Shown in pieces: positions 53,598 to 61,480 of a stretch of DNA of 64,000 nucleotides. The position numbers and the translations under genes are program-made. This DNA is from Geothrix rubra (GTDB lineage Bacteria; Acidobacteriota; Holophagae; Holophagales; Holophagaceae), in the NCBI RefSeq assembly GCF_030268065.1, contig NZ_BSDD01000001.1:1-64000 (forward strand), written 5' to 3'. The stretch's first letter is position 1, and every line of letters begins with the position of its first letter. The notes beneath the pieces were generated by a model that worked only from the letters and a program-made list of their open reading frames with translations, was not told the origin of the DNA and searched no databases.

Positions 53598-54610
53598 TTC
53601 AGGCCAGGCCCAGGTTCTCCCGCACCAGCCGGCGCTGCTCCTCGTGGGCCTGCAGCACCTTCGGCACCTCGCTGTGCCATAGCCTCGACACGTCGGCGAA
53701 GGAGATGGTGGGCCTCGAGTCGGCGCCAGGGGTCGAGGGTTCGGTTGAGTCCGGCGAGAACATCCCGCGGATACCAGGCTTCGGGGTCATGGAGTGGGTT
53801 CCTTAGAAGGGCAAGGTACGCGGTCTGGAGCTGGTAGGCAACCCCGGATTCGGGCAGCTCGGGCCGGGCCCGCACCTGGGCCACGGCCTCCTGGTCCATG
53901 GCCAGGCTGCCGGAGGTGCCCTCGTCCACCCGGATGTAGTAGAGCCGGAGCCCCCGCGCCGCCTCGGGCACCTGGGCCAGGAAGGTGCGGGGGGCCCGGG
54001 CGTGGGTGCGGGCCATGCGGTCCAGGGGCACGTAGCGGCCCTCGCGCTCCGAGCGCTCCAGCATGGCCCTCACGGCGCCGGCGGGATCGCGGTCCGCGTA
54101 GGCCAGGTGGATCTCGCTGGGGGTGCGGCGGATCCGGGCCAGGAGGAAGGCGAGGCCGTCCGGGTCCGTGTGGGGTGCGTCGAATACGGCCCCGAAGGAC
54201 CAGCCCAGGGCCGCGGCGCCCGTGGTCTTGCTGGTGGCCTGGCCGCCCATGAGGATGAGCACGGGATGGCCCTGGGCCGTGGCGAGGATGCGGTCCCGCA
54301 GGCGCTTGCCCAGGGCGTGGAGGTGGACGGCCGCCCGGCCGCCGGGATCCTCCAGGGCCTCGTAGCCCTGGGTGGGGTTGCGCCGGAGGGTGGGGAGCAG
54401 GGTGGCCAGCACGTCCGCGTTCAGCACCTGCCCGTTCAGGCTGTCGGGCAGGGCGGCGTAGTCGTCCAGGGCCGCCTCGGCCCGGCGGGCGCAGTCGGCG
54501 GCCTCCGCCTCCAGGGCGCCCCGAACCTCGGCGCGCTCGGTCTCCTCCAGCTCCCAGTAGGAGCGGCGGAGGTGCCAGGGCACCTGCTGCCAGGGCGGGG
54601 GGGTGGTCAT
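53594..54610 (-). CDS. Zeta-toxin-like P-loop protein
   Basis: 338 aa from ATG 54610; no clear ribosome site. Helical N-terminus, then VLILMGGQATSKTT (117-130), a Walker A loop of the GxxxxSKT kind, unlike the GxxGxGKT of most kinases. FLLARIRRTPSEIHLAYADRDPAGAVRAMLERSEREGRYVPLDRMARTHARAPRTF (read in pieces) resembles the zeta-toxin/UDP-GlcNAc kinase lid region. The C-terminus is Ala/Pro/Gly-rich. No epsilon-like antitoxin is beside it. It might phosphorylate a nucleotide sugar or another small molecule; the toxin role is doubtful. Confidence 0.55.
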   Translation of the reverse strand: MTTPPPWQQVPWHLRRSYWELEETERAEVRGALEAEAADCARRAEAALDDYAALPDSLNGQVLNADVLATLLPTLRRNPTQGYEALEDPGGRAAVHLHALGKRLRDRILATAQGHPVLILMGGQATSKTTGAAALGWSFGAVFDAPHTDPDGLAFLLARIRRTPSEIHLAYADRDPAGAVRAMLERSEREGRYVPLDRMARTHARAPRTFLAQVPEAARGLRLYYIRVDEGTSGSLAMDQEAVAQVRARPELPESGVAYQLQTAYLALLRNPLHDPEAWYPRDVLAGLNRTLDPWRRLEAHHLLRRRVEAMAQRGAEGAAGPRGAAPAGAGEPGPGLN

Positions 54611-54666
54611 GGGGACACAGTACGGCATCGGGCCGCCCCGCGCCGCAGGCATCTCCGGTCGTCAAA

Positions 54667-54810
54667 AAGCCGGAACGCAGAGGGCGCAGAGAACCGCAGA
54701 GGACGCAAAGGAAGGCGCAGGCCTCCACCATTTGGCGCGGGGTTCTGCACCTTCGCGAGCTTTTCTCTGTGTCCTCCGCTTTTTCTTCCATGTCCTCTGA
54801 GTTCCAGCTT
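54667..54810. repeat. Intergenic inverted repeat, copy 2
   Basis: In the divergent gap between two genes. Left AAGCCGGAACGCAGAGGGC (54667-54685) and right complement of AAGCTGGAACTCAGAGGAC (54792-54810) share the consensus of 33307-33325. The stretch between consists of degenerate GCAGAGGACGC-type units on both arms. Because the flanking genes point away from it, it cannot simply be a terminator. Confidence 0.65.
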
Positions 54811-54846
54811 TTGAACCCGGGAGGGGACCCGATCTATGCTCTCCCC

Positions 54847-55740
54847 ATGGACCAGCCCGCCTGCACGCTCCTCTTCCCCGGCCAGGGCACGGAGGCCGTG
54901 GGCATGGCGGCGGGCTGGGAGGTCCACGGGCCCTGGCGGGAGGCGCTGGACGAGGCGGAGGCCCGCACGGGGGCGCCCCTGCGTCGGCTCATGGCGGAGG
55001 GGCCTCTGGAGGCGCTGCGGGCCCAGCGCTGCGCCCCCTACGCCGTGCTGGCCCACTCCGTGGGGATCTACCGGACCCGCCGCGCCCTGGGGCTGCCCCT
55101 CCCCGTGGCGGCCACGGGCCACAGCATGGGCTTCTACTCCGCCCTGGTGGCCGCGGAGGTGGTCCCCCTGGCGGCGGCCCTGGACCTCATCACCGCCGTG
55201 GAGGATCTCAGCGAAGCCGCCTTCGGCTCCGGCGCCATGGGCATGGCCTTCCTCATCGGCGTGCCGGAGCTGGACCTGCGCGAGGTCCTGGCCGGCCTGC
55301 CGGACCTGGCGCTCTCCAACCGCAACGGAAGGGCCCAGTTCACCGTCTCCGGCCCCGTGGGTGCCCTGGAGACCCTGGTGGCCCATTTCCAGCCCACGGC
55401 CCTGAAGGCGGGGCTGCTGCCGGTCCGCCACCCGCTCCACGGCCCCCACATGGCGCCCCTCCTGCCGGCCCTGGCCCGGCGGCTGGCTGGAGTGGTCCCG
55501 GCGGCCCCGGCCTTTCCCCTGATCTCGCACTTCGACGGTCGCCTGATCCGGGAGGGCGCCGCCGCCTGGGACGAGGGCCTGGCCTCCGTGGCCCTGCCCG
55601 TGGACTGGCTCCAGGTGGTCCGCCGCCTGCGGGCCCTGGGCGCGCCCCTGGCGGAGTGCGGCCACGGCAGCCAGCTCTCGGGCCTCACGCGCTGGGCGGA
55701 CCGGGATCTCTTCGTGGCCTCGCTGCAGCCGGCGCCATGA
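54847..55740 (+). CDS. Malonyl-CoA:ACP acyltransferase-like protein (FabD family)
   Basis: 297 aa from ATG 54847. TLLFPGQGTEAVGMA at the start, nucleophile S93 in ATGHSMGFYSAL, and VRHPLHGPHM, with the second catalytic histidine expected at one of the His residues, match FabD. The typical C-terminal ...GHGSQLSGLTRW is also seen. FabD moves malonyl from CoA to acyl carrier protein. No other fatty-acid gene is adjacent, and the gene overlaps a P-loop protein by 4 nt, so it may be a specialised or second acyltransferase. No ribosome site is clear. Confidence 0.8.
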   Translation: MDQPACTLLFPGQGTEAVGMAAGWEVHGPWREALDEAEARTGAPLRRLMAEGPLEALRAQRCAPYAVLAHSVGIYRTRRALGLPLPVAATGHSMGFYSALVAAEVVPLAAALDLITAVEDLSEAAFGSGAMGMAFLIGVPELDLREVLAGLPDLALSNRNGRAQFTVSGPVGALETLVAHFQPTALKAGLLPVRHPLHGPHMAPLLPALARRLAGVVPAAPAFPLISHFDGRLIREGAAAWDEGLASVALPVDWLQVVRRLRALGAPLAECGHGSQLSGLTRWADRDLFVASLQPAP

Positions 55741-56324
55741 TCCTCGACGGGCCACCACCCGCCTCTGATGGCCTCTGGCTGCTGGAGGGGGTTCCGCTCT
55801 CCGGCAAGACCACGCGCCTGCGGGCCTGGCGGGCGGCATCGGCCCACCCCGTGCTCTGGAGCGCCGAGGACCTGGCCTCCCAGCGCCTCTTCGAGCCCCT
55901 GGAAGCGCGCCACGGCCCCGAGTCCGTGGTGCCGTGGCTGGAGGGGCTGCTCGGCGCCTGGGAAGCCCTGTCCGCGGCCCGCGCCGCAGCGCCCTGGGAC
56001 GGCTGGCTCCCGCCCTTCGCGGCGCACCAGGAGCGGTTCCACCTCAGCGCGGCGCTGGAGGGGGGGCTCGCGCCGGGGGCTTTCGAGCGGATCGAGGGGC
56101 GGCTGGCGGCCCTGGGGGCCCGGGGCCTGCTGTGCGTGGCCGAACCCGAGGACCTGGCCTTGCGGCTGGAGCGCAGCCTCCAGGAGCGGCCGCCGGCCTG
56201 GTCCCGCTGGCTGGAGCGCCGGTTCGGGGGCGTGGAGGGTGCCCTGGCGCGATTCGCCGAGCAGCAGGGCCATTTCCGGGATCTGGCTGGTAAAAGTCGT
56301 CTTTCCTGGTACACCTGCCGATAG
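55737..56324 (+). CDS. Small P-loop protein of unknown function
   Basis: 195 aa from ATG 55737, overlapping the FabD-like stop (ATGA). GVPLSGKTT (18-26) is a Walker A motif near the N-terminus (DGLWLLEGVPLSGKTTRLRAW). The rest is helical and rich in Ala, Arg, Glu and Trp (VPWLEGLLGAWEAL, WSRWLERRFGGVEGALARFAEQ). It may be a nucleotide kinase or ATPase. I do not recognise a family. Tight coupling to the acyltransferase hints that it acts on acyl or CoA metabolism (inference). Confidence 0.6.
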   Translation: MILDGPPPASDGLWLLEGVPLSGKTTRLRAWRAASAHPVLWSAEDLASQRLFEPLEARHGPESVVPWLEGLLGAWEALSAARAAAPWDGWLPPFAAHQERFHLSAALEGGLAPGAFERIEGRLAALGARGLLCVAEPEDLALRLERSLQERPPAWSRWLERRFGGVEGALARFAEQQGHFRDLAGKSRLSWYTCR

Positions 56325-56378
56325 AAAGTCCGCCCCACCCTTGCCATGATGGGAACTCTTCTACCACCCAGGCCCCCC

Positions 56379-58163
56379 ATGCAGGCGTCCCCCCTCATCC
56401 TCGGCGAAGCGCTCGCGAACCGCTGCTCGCAGGTGCTCTACCGCTGCCTGGAGGAGGTGGGCAGCACCAAGGGCGCCCTCTACCTGCGCGTGCCGGGCCA
56501 GGGAGTCTTCGAGGTGGTGAGCTTCTTCGGCTGGCCCCGGGGCACCCGCCCGCCGGTGTCCATCCCGGAGGACCATCCCCTGGTGGTGCGCACCCACCGG
56601 GAGCGGCGCTCCTTCGTGGTGAACGACGCCTCGGACGCCCCCGAGCTGTCGGCCTTCGGCCAGGGCGGGGAGTGGCCGCGCTACCTCATCACGCCGCTCT
56701 ACCTCATGGGCGACTGGGTGGGCCTCCTCATCCAGCGGGACCGCATCAAGGGCGGGACCTTCGACCGGGACCGGGACGAGCCGCCCACCCTGGCCATCTG
56801 CGAGGACCTGGTGGAGGCCCTCCGGGAGTTCCATCTGTACGGCTCCGCCCCCCGGCCCGCCCCGAAGGCACCCGGGCCCCTGCAGCCGAACCAGGTGCCC
56901 GAGGGGCTGCCCACGGCCTCCGCCATCATCGACGAGGTGGCGCCCGCCCCGGAGCGGCTCCTGCCGCCGCCCCCCGGTCCCGCCGCGGCGCCCCTCCATT
57001 CGGTGGATTCCACCCTCCACGGCGCGGGTCCCGGCACCCGCGAGCGCCTGTTCGGTTTCCACGCAGGCCAGGAGGGGTTCACGGCCCTCCCCTGGGAGGC
57101 GGACCGCACCCTCAGCGGCTGGGTGATGCCGCCCGTGAGCCCCGAGCGCAAGCGGGGCATGACGCCGCCGGAGCACCGGGCCTACTTCTGGGAGATCGCC
57201 GGGCTGCTCACCCAGATCCTCTCCACGGGCGCCGTGGCGCTGTGGATCGAGGATCCCGAGGAGATCCGGCCCATCCTGGCCTACAGCCAGTTCCCGCTGG
57301 CCACGGAACTCCAGCAGCAGATCCTGGCCCACGCGACCTTCCACCTGCCCAAGGTGCGGGAGCAGGACCTGCGCCTCATCACGCGGGTGGAGATGACCGA
57401 CACTCCGGAGATGAAGGGGGTCTTCGCCACCTACATGCCCCTGCTGCTGAACGAGTCCACCGAGGGCCACGACCTGCTCATGGTGTTCCGGCAGGAGGAC
57501 CAGTCCTTCTCCCTCACGGAGATCGAGGCCATCCAGCAGCTGGGCCGCATGCTCGGGCTCTACCTCCAGGAGGCCCGTCTCCACGAGCGCTACTACCACG
57601 CCTTCATCTCGGTCAGCCATCGCATCCTCCAGTCCAGCGAGAGCCGCCTGCCCACCCTGCGGCCCCACAGCCTCGCCACCGCCCGGCTGGCCCGGGACCT
57701 GGCGTTGCGACTGGACCTGCCCTCCGAGGAGGTGGAGGCGGTGAGCATCGCCGCCATCCTCCACGACGTGGGCACCCTGCTCCTGGACCCCCAGATGCTG
57801 GCGAAGGCCGAGCTGACTTCCGAGGAGATGAAGCGGGTCCGCACGCACCCCGAGCTGGCGGCGGTCTTCCTGAAGGACCTGCGCTTCCCCTTCGACGTGG
57901 TGCGCATGATCCGCCACCACCACGAGCGCTGGGACGGCTACGGCTATCCCGATGGGCTGCGGGAGACCGCCATCCCCATGGGCAGCCGCATCATCGCCCT
58001 CATCGAAGCCTACGAGGTGATGACGAGCGGGAAGAGCTACCGGCGCCCCCGGGGCTTCCGCCAGGCGCTCGACGAGCTGAGGAACGAATCGGGCACCCAG
58101 TTCGACCCCCGGGTGGTGGAAGCCTTTTTCGAACTCATGACACTGAAGGAGGGCAGGGGCTAG
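56379..58163 (+). CDS. GAF-like and HD-GYP domain protein
   Basis: 594 aa from ATG 56379 (ATG 56346 is possible; neither has a strong ribosome site). Two GAF-like sensory regions (about 10-150 and 265-400) are joined by a long Pro-rich linker. The HD-GYP domain (about 410-590) has H462-D463 in AAILHDVGTLLL and HHHERWDGYGYPDG (513-526) with G522-Y-P524, plus SRIIALIEAYEVMTSGKSYR. HD-GYP proteins hydrolyse c-di-GMP to pGpG/GMP. It may oppose the diguanylate cyclase at 40543. Signal sensed by the GAF domains unknown. Next gene starts 22 bp later. Confidence 0.87.
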   Translation: MQASPLILGEALANRCSQVLYRCLEEVGSTKGALYLRVPGQGVFEVVSFFGWPRGTRPPVSIPEDHPLVVRTHRERRSFVVNDASDAPELSAFGQGGEWPRYLITPLYLMGDWVGLLIQRDRIKGGTFDRDRDEPPTLAICEDLVEALREFHLYGSAPRPAPKAPGPLQPNQVPEGLPTASAIIDEVAPAPERLLPPPPGPAAAPLHSVDSTLHGAGPGTRERLFGFHAGQEGFTALPWEADRTLSGWVMPPVSPERKRGMTPPEHRAYFWEIAGLLTQILSTGAVALWIEDPEEIRPILAYSQFPLATELQQQILAHATFHLPKVREQDLRLITRVEMTDTPEMKGVFATYMPLLLNESTEGHDLLMVFRQEDQSFSLTEIEAIQQLGRMLGLYLQEARLHERYYHAFISVSHRILQSSESRLPTLRPHSLATARLARDLALRLDLPSEEVEAVSIAAILHDVGTLLLDPQMLAKAELTSEEMKRVRTHPELAAVFLKDLRFPFDVVRMIRHHHERWDGYGYPDGLRETAIPMGSRIIALIEAYEVMTSGKSYRRPRGFRQALDELRNESGTQFDPRVVEAFFELMTLKEGRG

Positions 58164-58185
58164 TACCCTGGGCCCGGAGCCTTCC

Positions 58186-58755
58186 ATGCCCCGTCGTTCC
58201 GCCCAGCCCGTGGCTGCCCTCCCCGCCGGGAGGCGGCGTCAGCGCGGCTTCACCATGGCCCTGGCCCTGGCCATGATCGTGGTCATGGGAGTCATGCTGA
58301 TGAAGGCGGAACCCTTGATTTCAGCCGAGATCCAGCGGGCCAACGAATCGGAGCTGATCTTCCGGGGCGAGGCCATCGCCGAGGCCATCCGGGTGTACTT
58401 CGCCAAGTTCCACAAGTACCCCGTGGACCTGGACGAGGTCATGAAGGTCCGCCCGCGGATCCTCCGGCAGAAGTACGCGGATCCCATGACGCCGGGCGGG
58501 GAGTGGGAATACGTCACCCAGGTGCAGGCCGGGGCCTCCGGCAGCACGGAGGGGCTCCCCATCGTAGGGGTGCGCAGCCACTGCACCAAGGACGCCATCC
58601 ACATCTACCAGCACAAGACCCTGGTCTCGGACTGGGTCTTCACCGCCGATCCGAACCTGCTGGGGCTGGGCGGCGGGGGGCTCAGCGCGGATGACATCGC
58701 CAAGGGCAGGAAGGTCCTGGATCCCAACGCCAGCGCCCCGACCTCCAAGAAATAG
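58186..58755 (+). CDS. Prepilin-like protein without Glu5
   Basis: 189 aa. RRRQRG21-FTMALALAMIVVMGVMLM resembles a class III prepilin leader: a basic run, cleavage after G21, Phe at +1 and a hydrophobic helix. Residue +5 is Leu, not the usual Glu. KFHKYPVDLDEVMKVRPRI and YADPMTPGGEWEYV resemble the GspG/pseudopilin globular part. It could be a minor pseudopilin (GspK-type lack Glu5) or a non-assembling relative. No secretion genes lie in the window. Probably in one transcript with the HD-GYP gene; the carboxypeptidase follows by 25 bp. Confidence 0.62.
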   Translation: MPRRSAQPVAALPAGRRRQRGFTMALALAMIVVMGVMLMKAEPLISAEIQRANESELIFRGEAIAEAIRVYFAKFHKYPVDLDEVMKVRPRILRQKYADPMTPGGEWEYVTQVQAGASGSTEGLPIVGVRSHCTKDAIHIYQHKTLVSDWVFTADPNLLGLGGGGLSADDIAKGRKVLDPNASAPTSKK

Positions 58756-58780
58756 TGGGCGGATTCTCCTGCGAGGCGGC

Positions 58781-59932
58781 ATGAACCCGAAACGATTCAC
58801 CGGCGCGGCCATGATCCTGGCGCTGGCCCTCACGGGGCTGCGGGCCGAGGATGTCCAGACCTGGGCCAGGGGCCTGGAGCGGCGGGGGGTGAAGGTCTCC
58901 GCCGGGCTCTGGGATGCCGCCACCGGCAAGGCCATCGAGCGGTACCAGGACGGCCTGGCCCTGGTGCCCGCCAGCACCACGAAGGCGGTCACGACCTACG
59001 CCCTGCTCAAGAGCTGGAAGCCCGATTTCACCCTGGACACGGAGGTCTGGGGGGACCTCCAGAACGGCACCGTGCAGGGGGACCTCGTCTTCAAGGGCGG
59101 GGGTGATCCCTTCCTCACCAGCGAACGGATCTGGCTGCTGGCCCACGCCCTGCGCCGGGCCGGCGTGGACCGCGTGACGGGCGGCATCCGCCTGGACCAG
59201 AGCGCCTTCGATGCCCAGACGGAACCGGAGGGCTGGGAGAACACCACCGCCGACACCCTGCCGCGCGTGCAGGCCCTCTCCGTGAACTTCAACCGGGACG
59301 ACCGGGGCCGCATCGTGGGCGATCCGGACGGCCTCGCGCGGCGCACCCTCCAGGAGGTCCTCCAGGAGGCGGGCATCGTCTTCGAGGGGCGGCCCGCGCC
59401 GGCGCGGACCGAGCCCCGAAAACTCCTGGCCTGGCCCTCCCCGCCCCTCCGCGACCTGGTGCTGGACATCAACAAGTGGTCCAACAACTTCATGGTGGAG
59501 ATGCTGGTCCGCGCCTTCGGCGAGGGCTCCTGGCCCCGTGGCGTCCGGCGCATCCAGGACTTCTACGCCACCACCTTCGGCCTGTCCGCCGAGGACATCC
59601 ACATCACCGACGGTTCGGGCCTGAGCAAGGAGAACCGCCTCAGCGCCCGGACCCTGGCCATCGTCCTGCGGGCCGGGTACCACGACTTCGAGGTGGGACC
59701 CGAATACGTGGCCTCCCTCAAGATCATCGGCGGCGAGCCCTGGAAGCTGCGGATCAAGGATCCCAACCTGGCCCGCCGGCTGCGGGTGAAGAGCGGCCAC
59801 CTGGACCGGGTGGACAGCCTCTGCGGCTACATCCAGATGCCGGACGGCCGGGTGCGCGTCTTCGCCATCCTCCTGAACGGGCCCGCCACGGACGAGGACA
59901 TCTGGCCCCAGGTGTCCCGCTGGGCGAACTGA
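58781..59932 (+). CDS. dacB: D-alanyl-D-alanine carboxypeptidase, PBP4 family
   Basis: 383 aa from ATG 58781; a signal peptide (MILALALTGLRA) is evident. The three penicillin-binding motifs are present: S65-T-T-K68 in VPASTTKAV, S234-N-N236 in NKWSNNFMVEML and K337-S-G339 in RVKSGHLDRVDS. VQGDLVFKGGGDPFL and DGSGLSKENRLS are PBP4-type. It trims or cleaves peptidoglycan peptides in the periplasm. About 95 residues shorter than the E. coli protein, mainly in the inserted domain. A CTGAATTCAG palindrome (59929-59938) covers its stop codon. Confidence 0.93.
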   Translation: MNPKRFTGAAMILALALTGLRAEDVQTWARGLERRGVKVSAGLWDAATGKAIERYQDGLALVPASTTKAVTTYALLKSWKPDFTLDTEVWGDLQNGTVQGDLVFKGGGDPFLTSERIWLLAHALRRAGVDRVTGGIRLDQSAFDAQTEPEGWENTTADTLPRVQALSVNFNRDDRGRIVGDPDGLARRTLQEVLQEAGIVFEGRPAPARTEPRKLLAWPSPPLRDLVLDINKWSNNFMVEMLVRAFGEGSWPRGVRRIQDFYATTFGLSAEDIHITDGSGLSKENRLSARTLAIVLRAGYHDFEVGPEYVASLKIIGGEPWKLRIKDPNLARRLRVKSGHLDRVDSLCGYIQMPDGRVRVFAILLNGPATDEDIWPQVSRWAN

Positions 59933-59977
59933 ATTCAGGGAGGCCGCAAGGCGGCCGATGAGGTACCGGGGGAAGCC

Positions 59978-60349
59978 ATGGCCCGGATCGCCATCGTGGA
60001 CGACAGCCGTCTGGCCCGCGTGTTCGCGGCGGGGGCCCTGCGGGCGCAGGGCCACGAGGTCGTGGAGGTCGAGCCAGACTCCCTCTTCTCGGTGCTGAAG
60101 GTGTTGCGGGACGATCCGGTGGACCTGCTGGTCATGGACCTCCTCATGCCCGAGTGTCCCGGCGAGAGCCTGGTGCGGGCCTGCCGGGAGGATGCGGCCC
60201 TCCAGGGCCTGCCGGTGCTGGTGCTCTCCGCCCACCGGGACGACGAGGCGCTGCAGCGGATGCAGCAGCACGGCATCTCCGGGTTCCTGCTCAAGCCCCT
60301 GGAACCCGCCGCCCTGGTGGAGAAGGTGGCGGAGGCGCTTGCCGGTTGA
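59978..60349 (+). CDS. Single-domain response regulator
   Basis: 123 aa. CheY-like receiver with D8-D9, phosphoacceptor D54 in DLLVMDLLMP, S84 in LVLSAHRD and K106 in GFLLKPLEP. No output domain, so it signals by protein contact. GGGGGAAG precedes the start. A small hairpin GGCCGC/GCGGCC (59942-59956) separates it from dacB. Partner kinase not in the window. Confidence 0.93.
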   Translation: MARIAIVDDSRLARVFAAGALRAQGHEVVEVEPDSLFSVLKVLRDDPVDLLVMDLLMPECPGESLVRACREDAALQGLPVLVLSAHRDDEALQRMQQHGISGFLLKPLEPAALVEKVAEALAG

Positions 60350-60373
60350 GACCCTCCCGGGGATGCTGGTGGG

Positions 60374-61255
60374 ATGGGCGGAACAGCGGGCGAGGCAGGC
60401 GGGGCACGGGGCTTGACGGCTGTGCTGGCCGGGGCCGTCCTCCTGGGCTTCGCGGCCATGCTGGTCCGCTGGTCGGCCCCGGCCAGCCCGCTGATCATCG
60501 GGTTCTACCGGATGGCCTTCGCCCTGCCCCTGGTGGCCTGGATGGGCTGGCGCGCCCGTCGGCCCGGGCAGGGCGCGGCCCGGGGCTGGGCCCTCCTGGC
60601 GGGCCTCTGCTTCATCGCCGACCTGTGGCTGTGGCACACCTCCCTGGAATTCACCAGCGCGGCCAACTCGACCCTGCTGGTGGGGCTGGCGCCCCTCTGG
60701 GTGGCCGCCATCTCCGTGCTGTGGCTGGGGACACGGCTCCGCAGGCGCTTCTGGCTGGGCCTGGCCTTCGCCCTGGCCGGGGGTCTGGTGCTGGGCCTGG
60801 CCAAGGGCGCCCGCTGGGGCACGGGCCGGGGCGAGCTGCTGGCGGCGCTGGCCTCCCTGGCCTATGCCTGCTTCACCCTGACCCTGGGCAGGGCCCGCCG
60901 TGAGCTCGCCGCGCCGGAGGCCCTGGCCTGGGTGGTCCTCTGCTGCACGGCCGGGTTCGCCCTGCTGGCAGGGGCGCGGGGCGAGGCCTTCCATGGCTTC
61001 CCCCCCCAGGCCTGGCTCTCCCTGGCGGCCCTGGGGCTGGTGGTGCAGGTGGCCGCCTGGTGGCTCATCACCTGGGGGCTGGGCCACGTGTCGACCAACC
61101 TCGGCGCCGTGACCCTGATGGTGCAGCCCGTGGCCACCGTGGGCCTGGGCTGGGTGCTGCTGGGGGAGGCCGTGCGCCCGCTGCAGGGCGCGGGCATCCT
61201 CCTGGTGCTGGCGGGCATCGCCCTCAGCGCCCTGAGCCCCCCGGCGCGGACCTGA
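60374..61255 (+). CDS. EamA-family (DMT superfamily) transporter
   Basis: 293 aa with about ten membrane helices, in two EamA repeats. Markers: VLLGFAAMLVRWSAPASPLIIGFYRM, TSLEFTSAANSTLLVGLAPLWVA and GHVSTNLGAVTLMVQPVATVGLGWVLLGEAV. Family members export metabolites or amino acids, but the substrate is open. Starts 24 bp after the response regulator with no clear ribosome site. Confidence 0.85.
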   Translation: MGGTAGEAGGARGLTAVLAGAVLLGFAAMLVRWSAPASPLIIGFYRMAFALPLVAWMGWRARRPGQGAARGWALLAGLCFIADLWLWHTSLEFTSAANSTLLVGLAPLWVAAISVLWLGTRLRRRFWLGLAFALAGGLVLGLAKGARWGTGRGELLAALASLAYACFTLTLGRARRELAAPEALAWVVLCCTAGFALLAGARGEAFHGFPPQAWLSLAALGLVVQVAAWWLITWGLGHVSTNLGAVTLMVQPVATVGLGWVLLGEAVRPLQGAGILLVLAGIALSALSPPART

Positions 61256-61271
61256 TCCCGGGAATACAGGG

Positions 61272-61298
61272 TTGGCAGGTCAGGGCAGGGTTGCTAAT
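61272..61298 (+). promoter_or_regulatory. Candidate promoter before the porin leader
   Basis: TTGGCA (61272-61277), 15-bp spacer, GCTAAT (61293-61298), 5/6 and 4/6 matches; the spacer is short. It lies 30 bp upstream of the short ORF at 61328. Confidence 0.35.
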
Positions 61299-61327
61299 CT
61301 CGGCGGATTGCCTGAAAGGAGGCTGCG

Positions 61328-61399
61328 ATGGCTGTGCTGACCCCGATCGCCGAGCCTCCGTCGAGTGGCGCCCTCCGGGGCAGGCCCTCCTTCGGCTGA
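61328..61399 (+). CDS. 23-codon upstream ORF before the porin gene
   Basis: ATG preceded at 4 nt by AAAGGAGG (61316-61323), the strongest Shine-Dalgarno sequence in this region; reads MAVLTPIAEPPSSGALRGRP then SFG and TGA. The porin 82 bp downstream has no ribosome site as good. Two inverted repeats after it (CCGGAG/CTCCGG and GCCCTCCGG/CCGGAGGGT, about 61369-61431) could respond to its translation. Could be a leader peptide or a small protein. Confidence 0.45.
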   Translation: MAVLTPIAEPPSSGALRGRPSFG

Positions 61400-61480
61400 C
61401 GGGATGCCGGAGGCCGGGACCGGGCTCCGGAGGGTGTCGCACTCGATGATTCCCCCGAACCCGACCGTTCCGGTGCTTCC

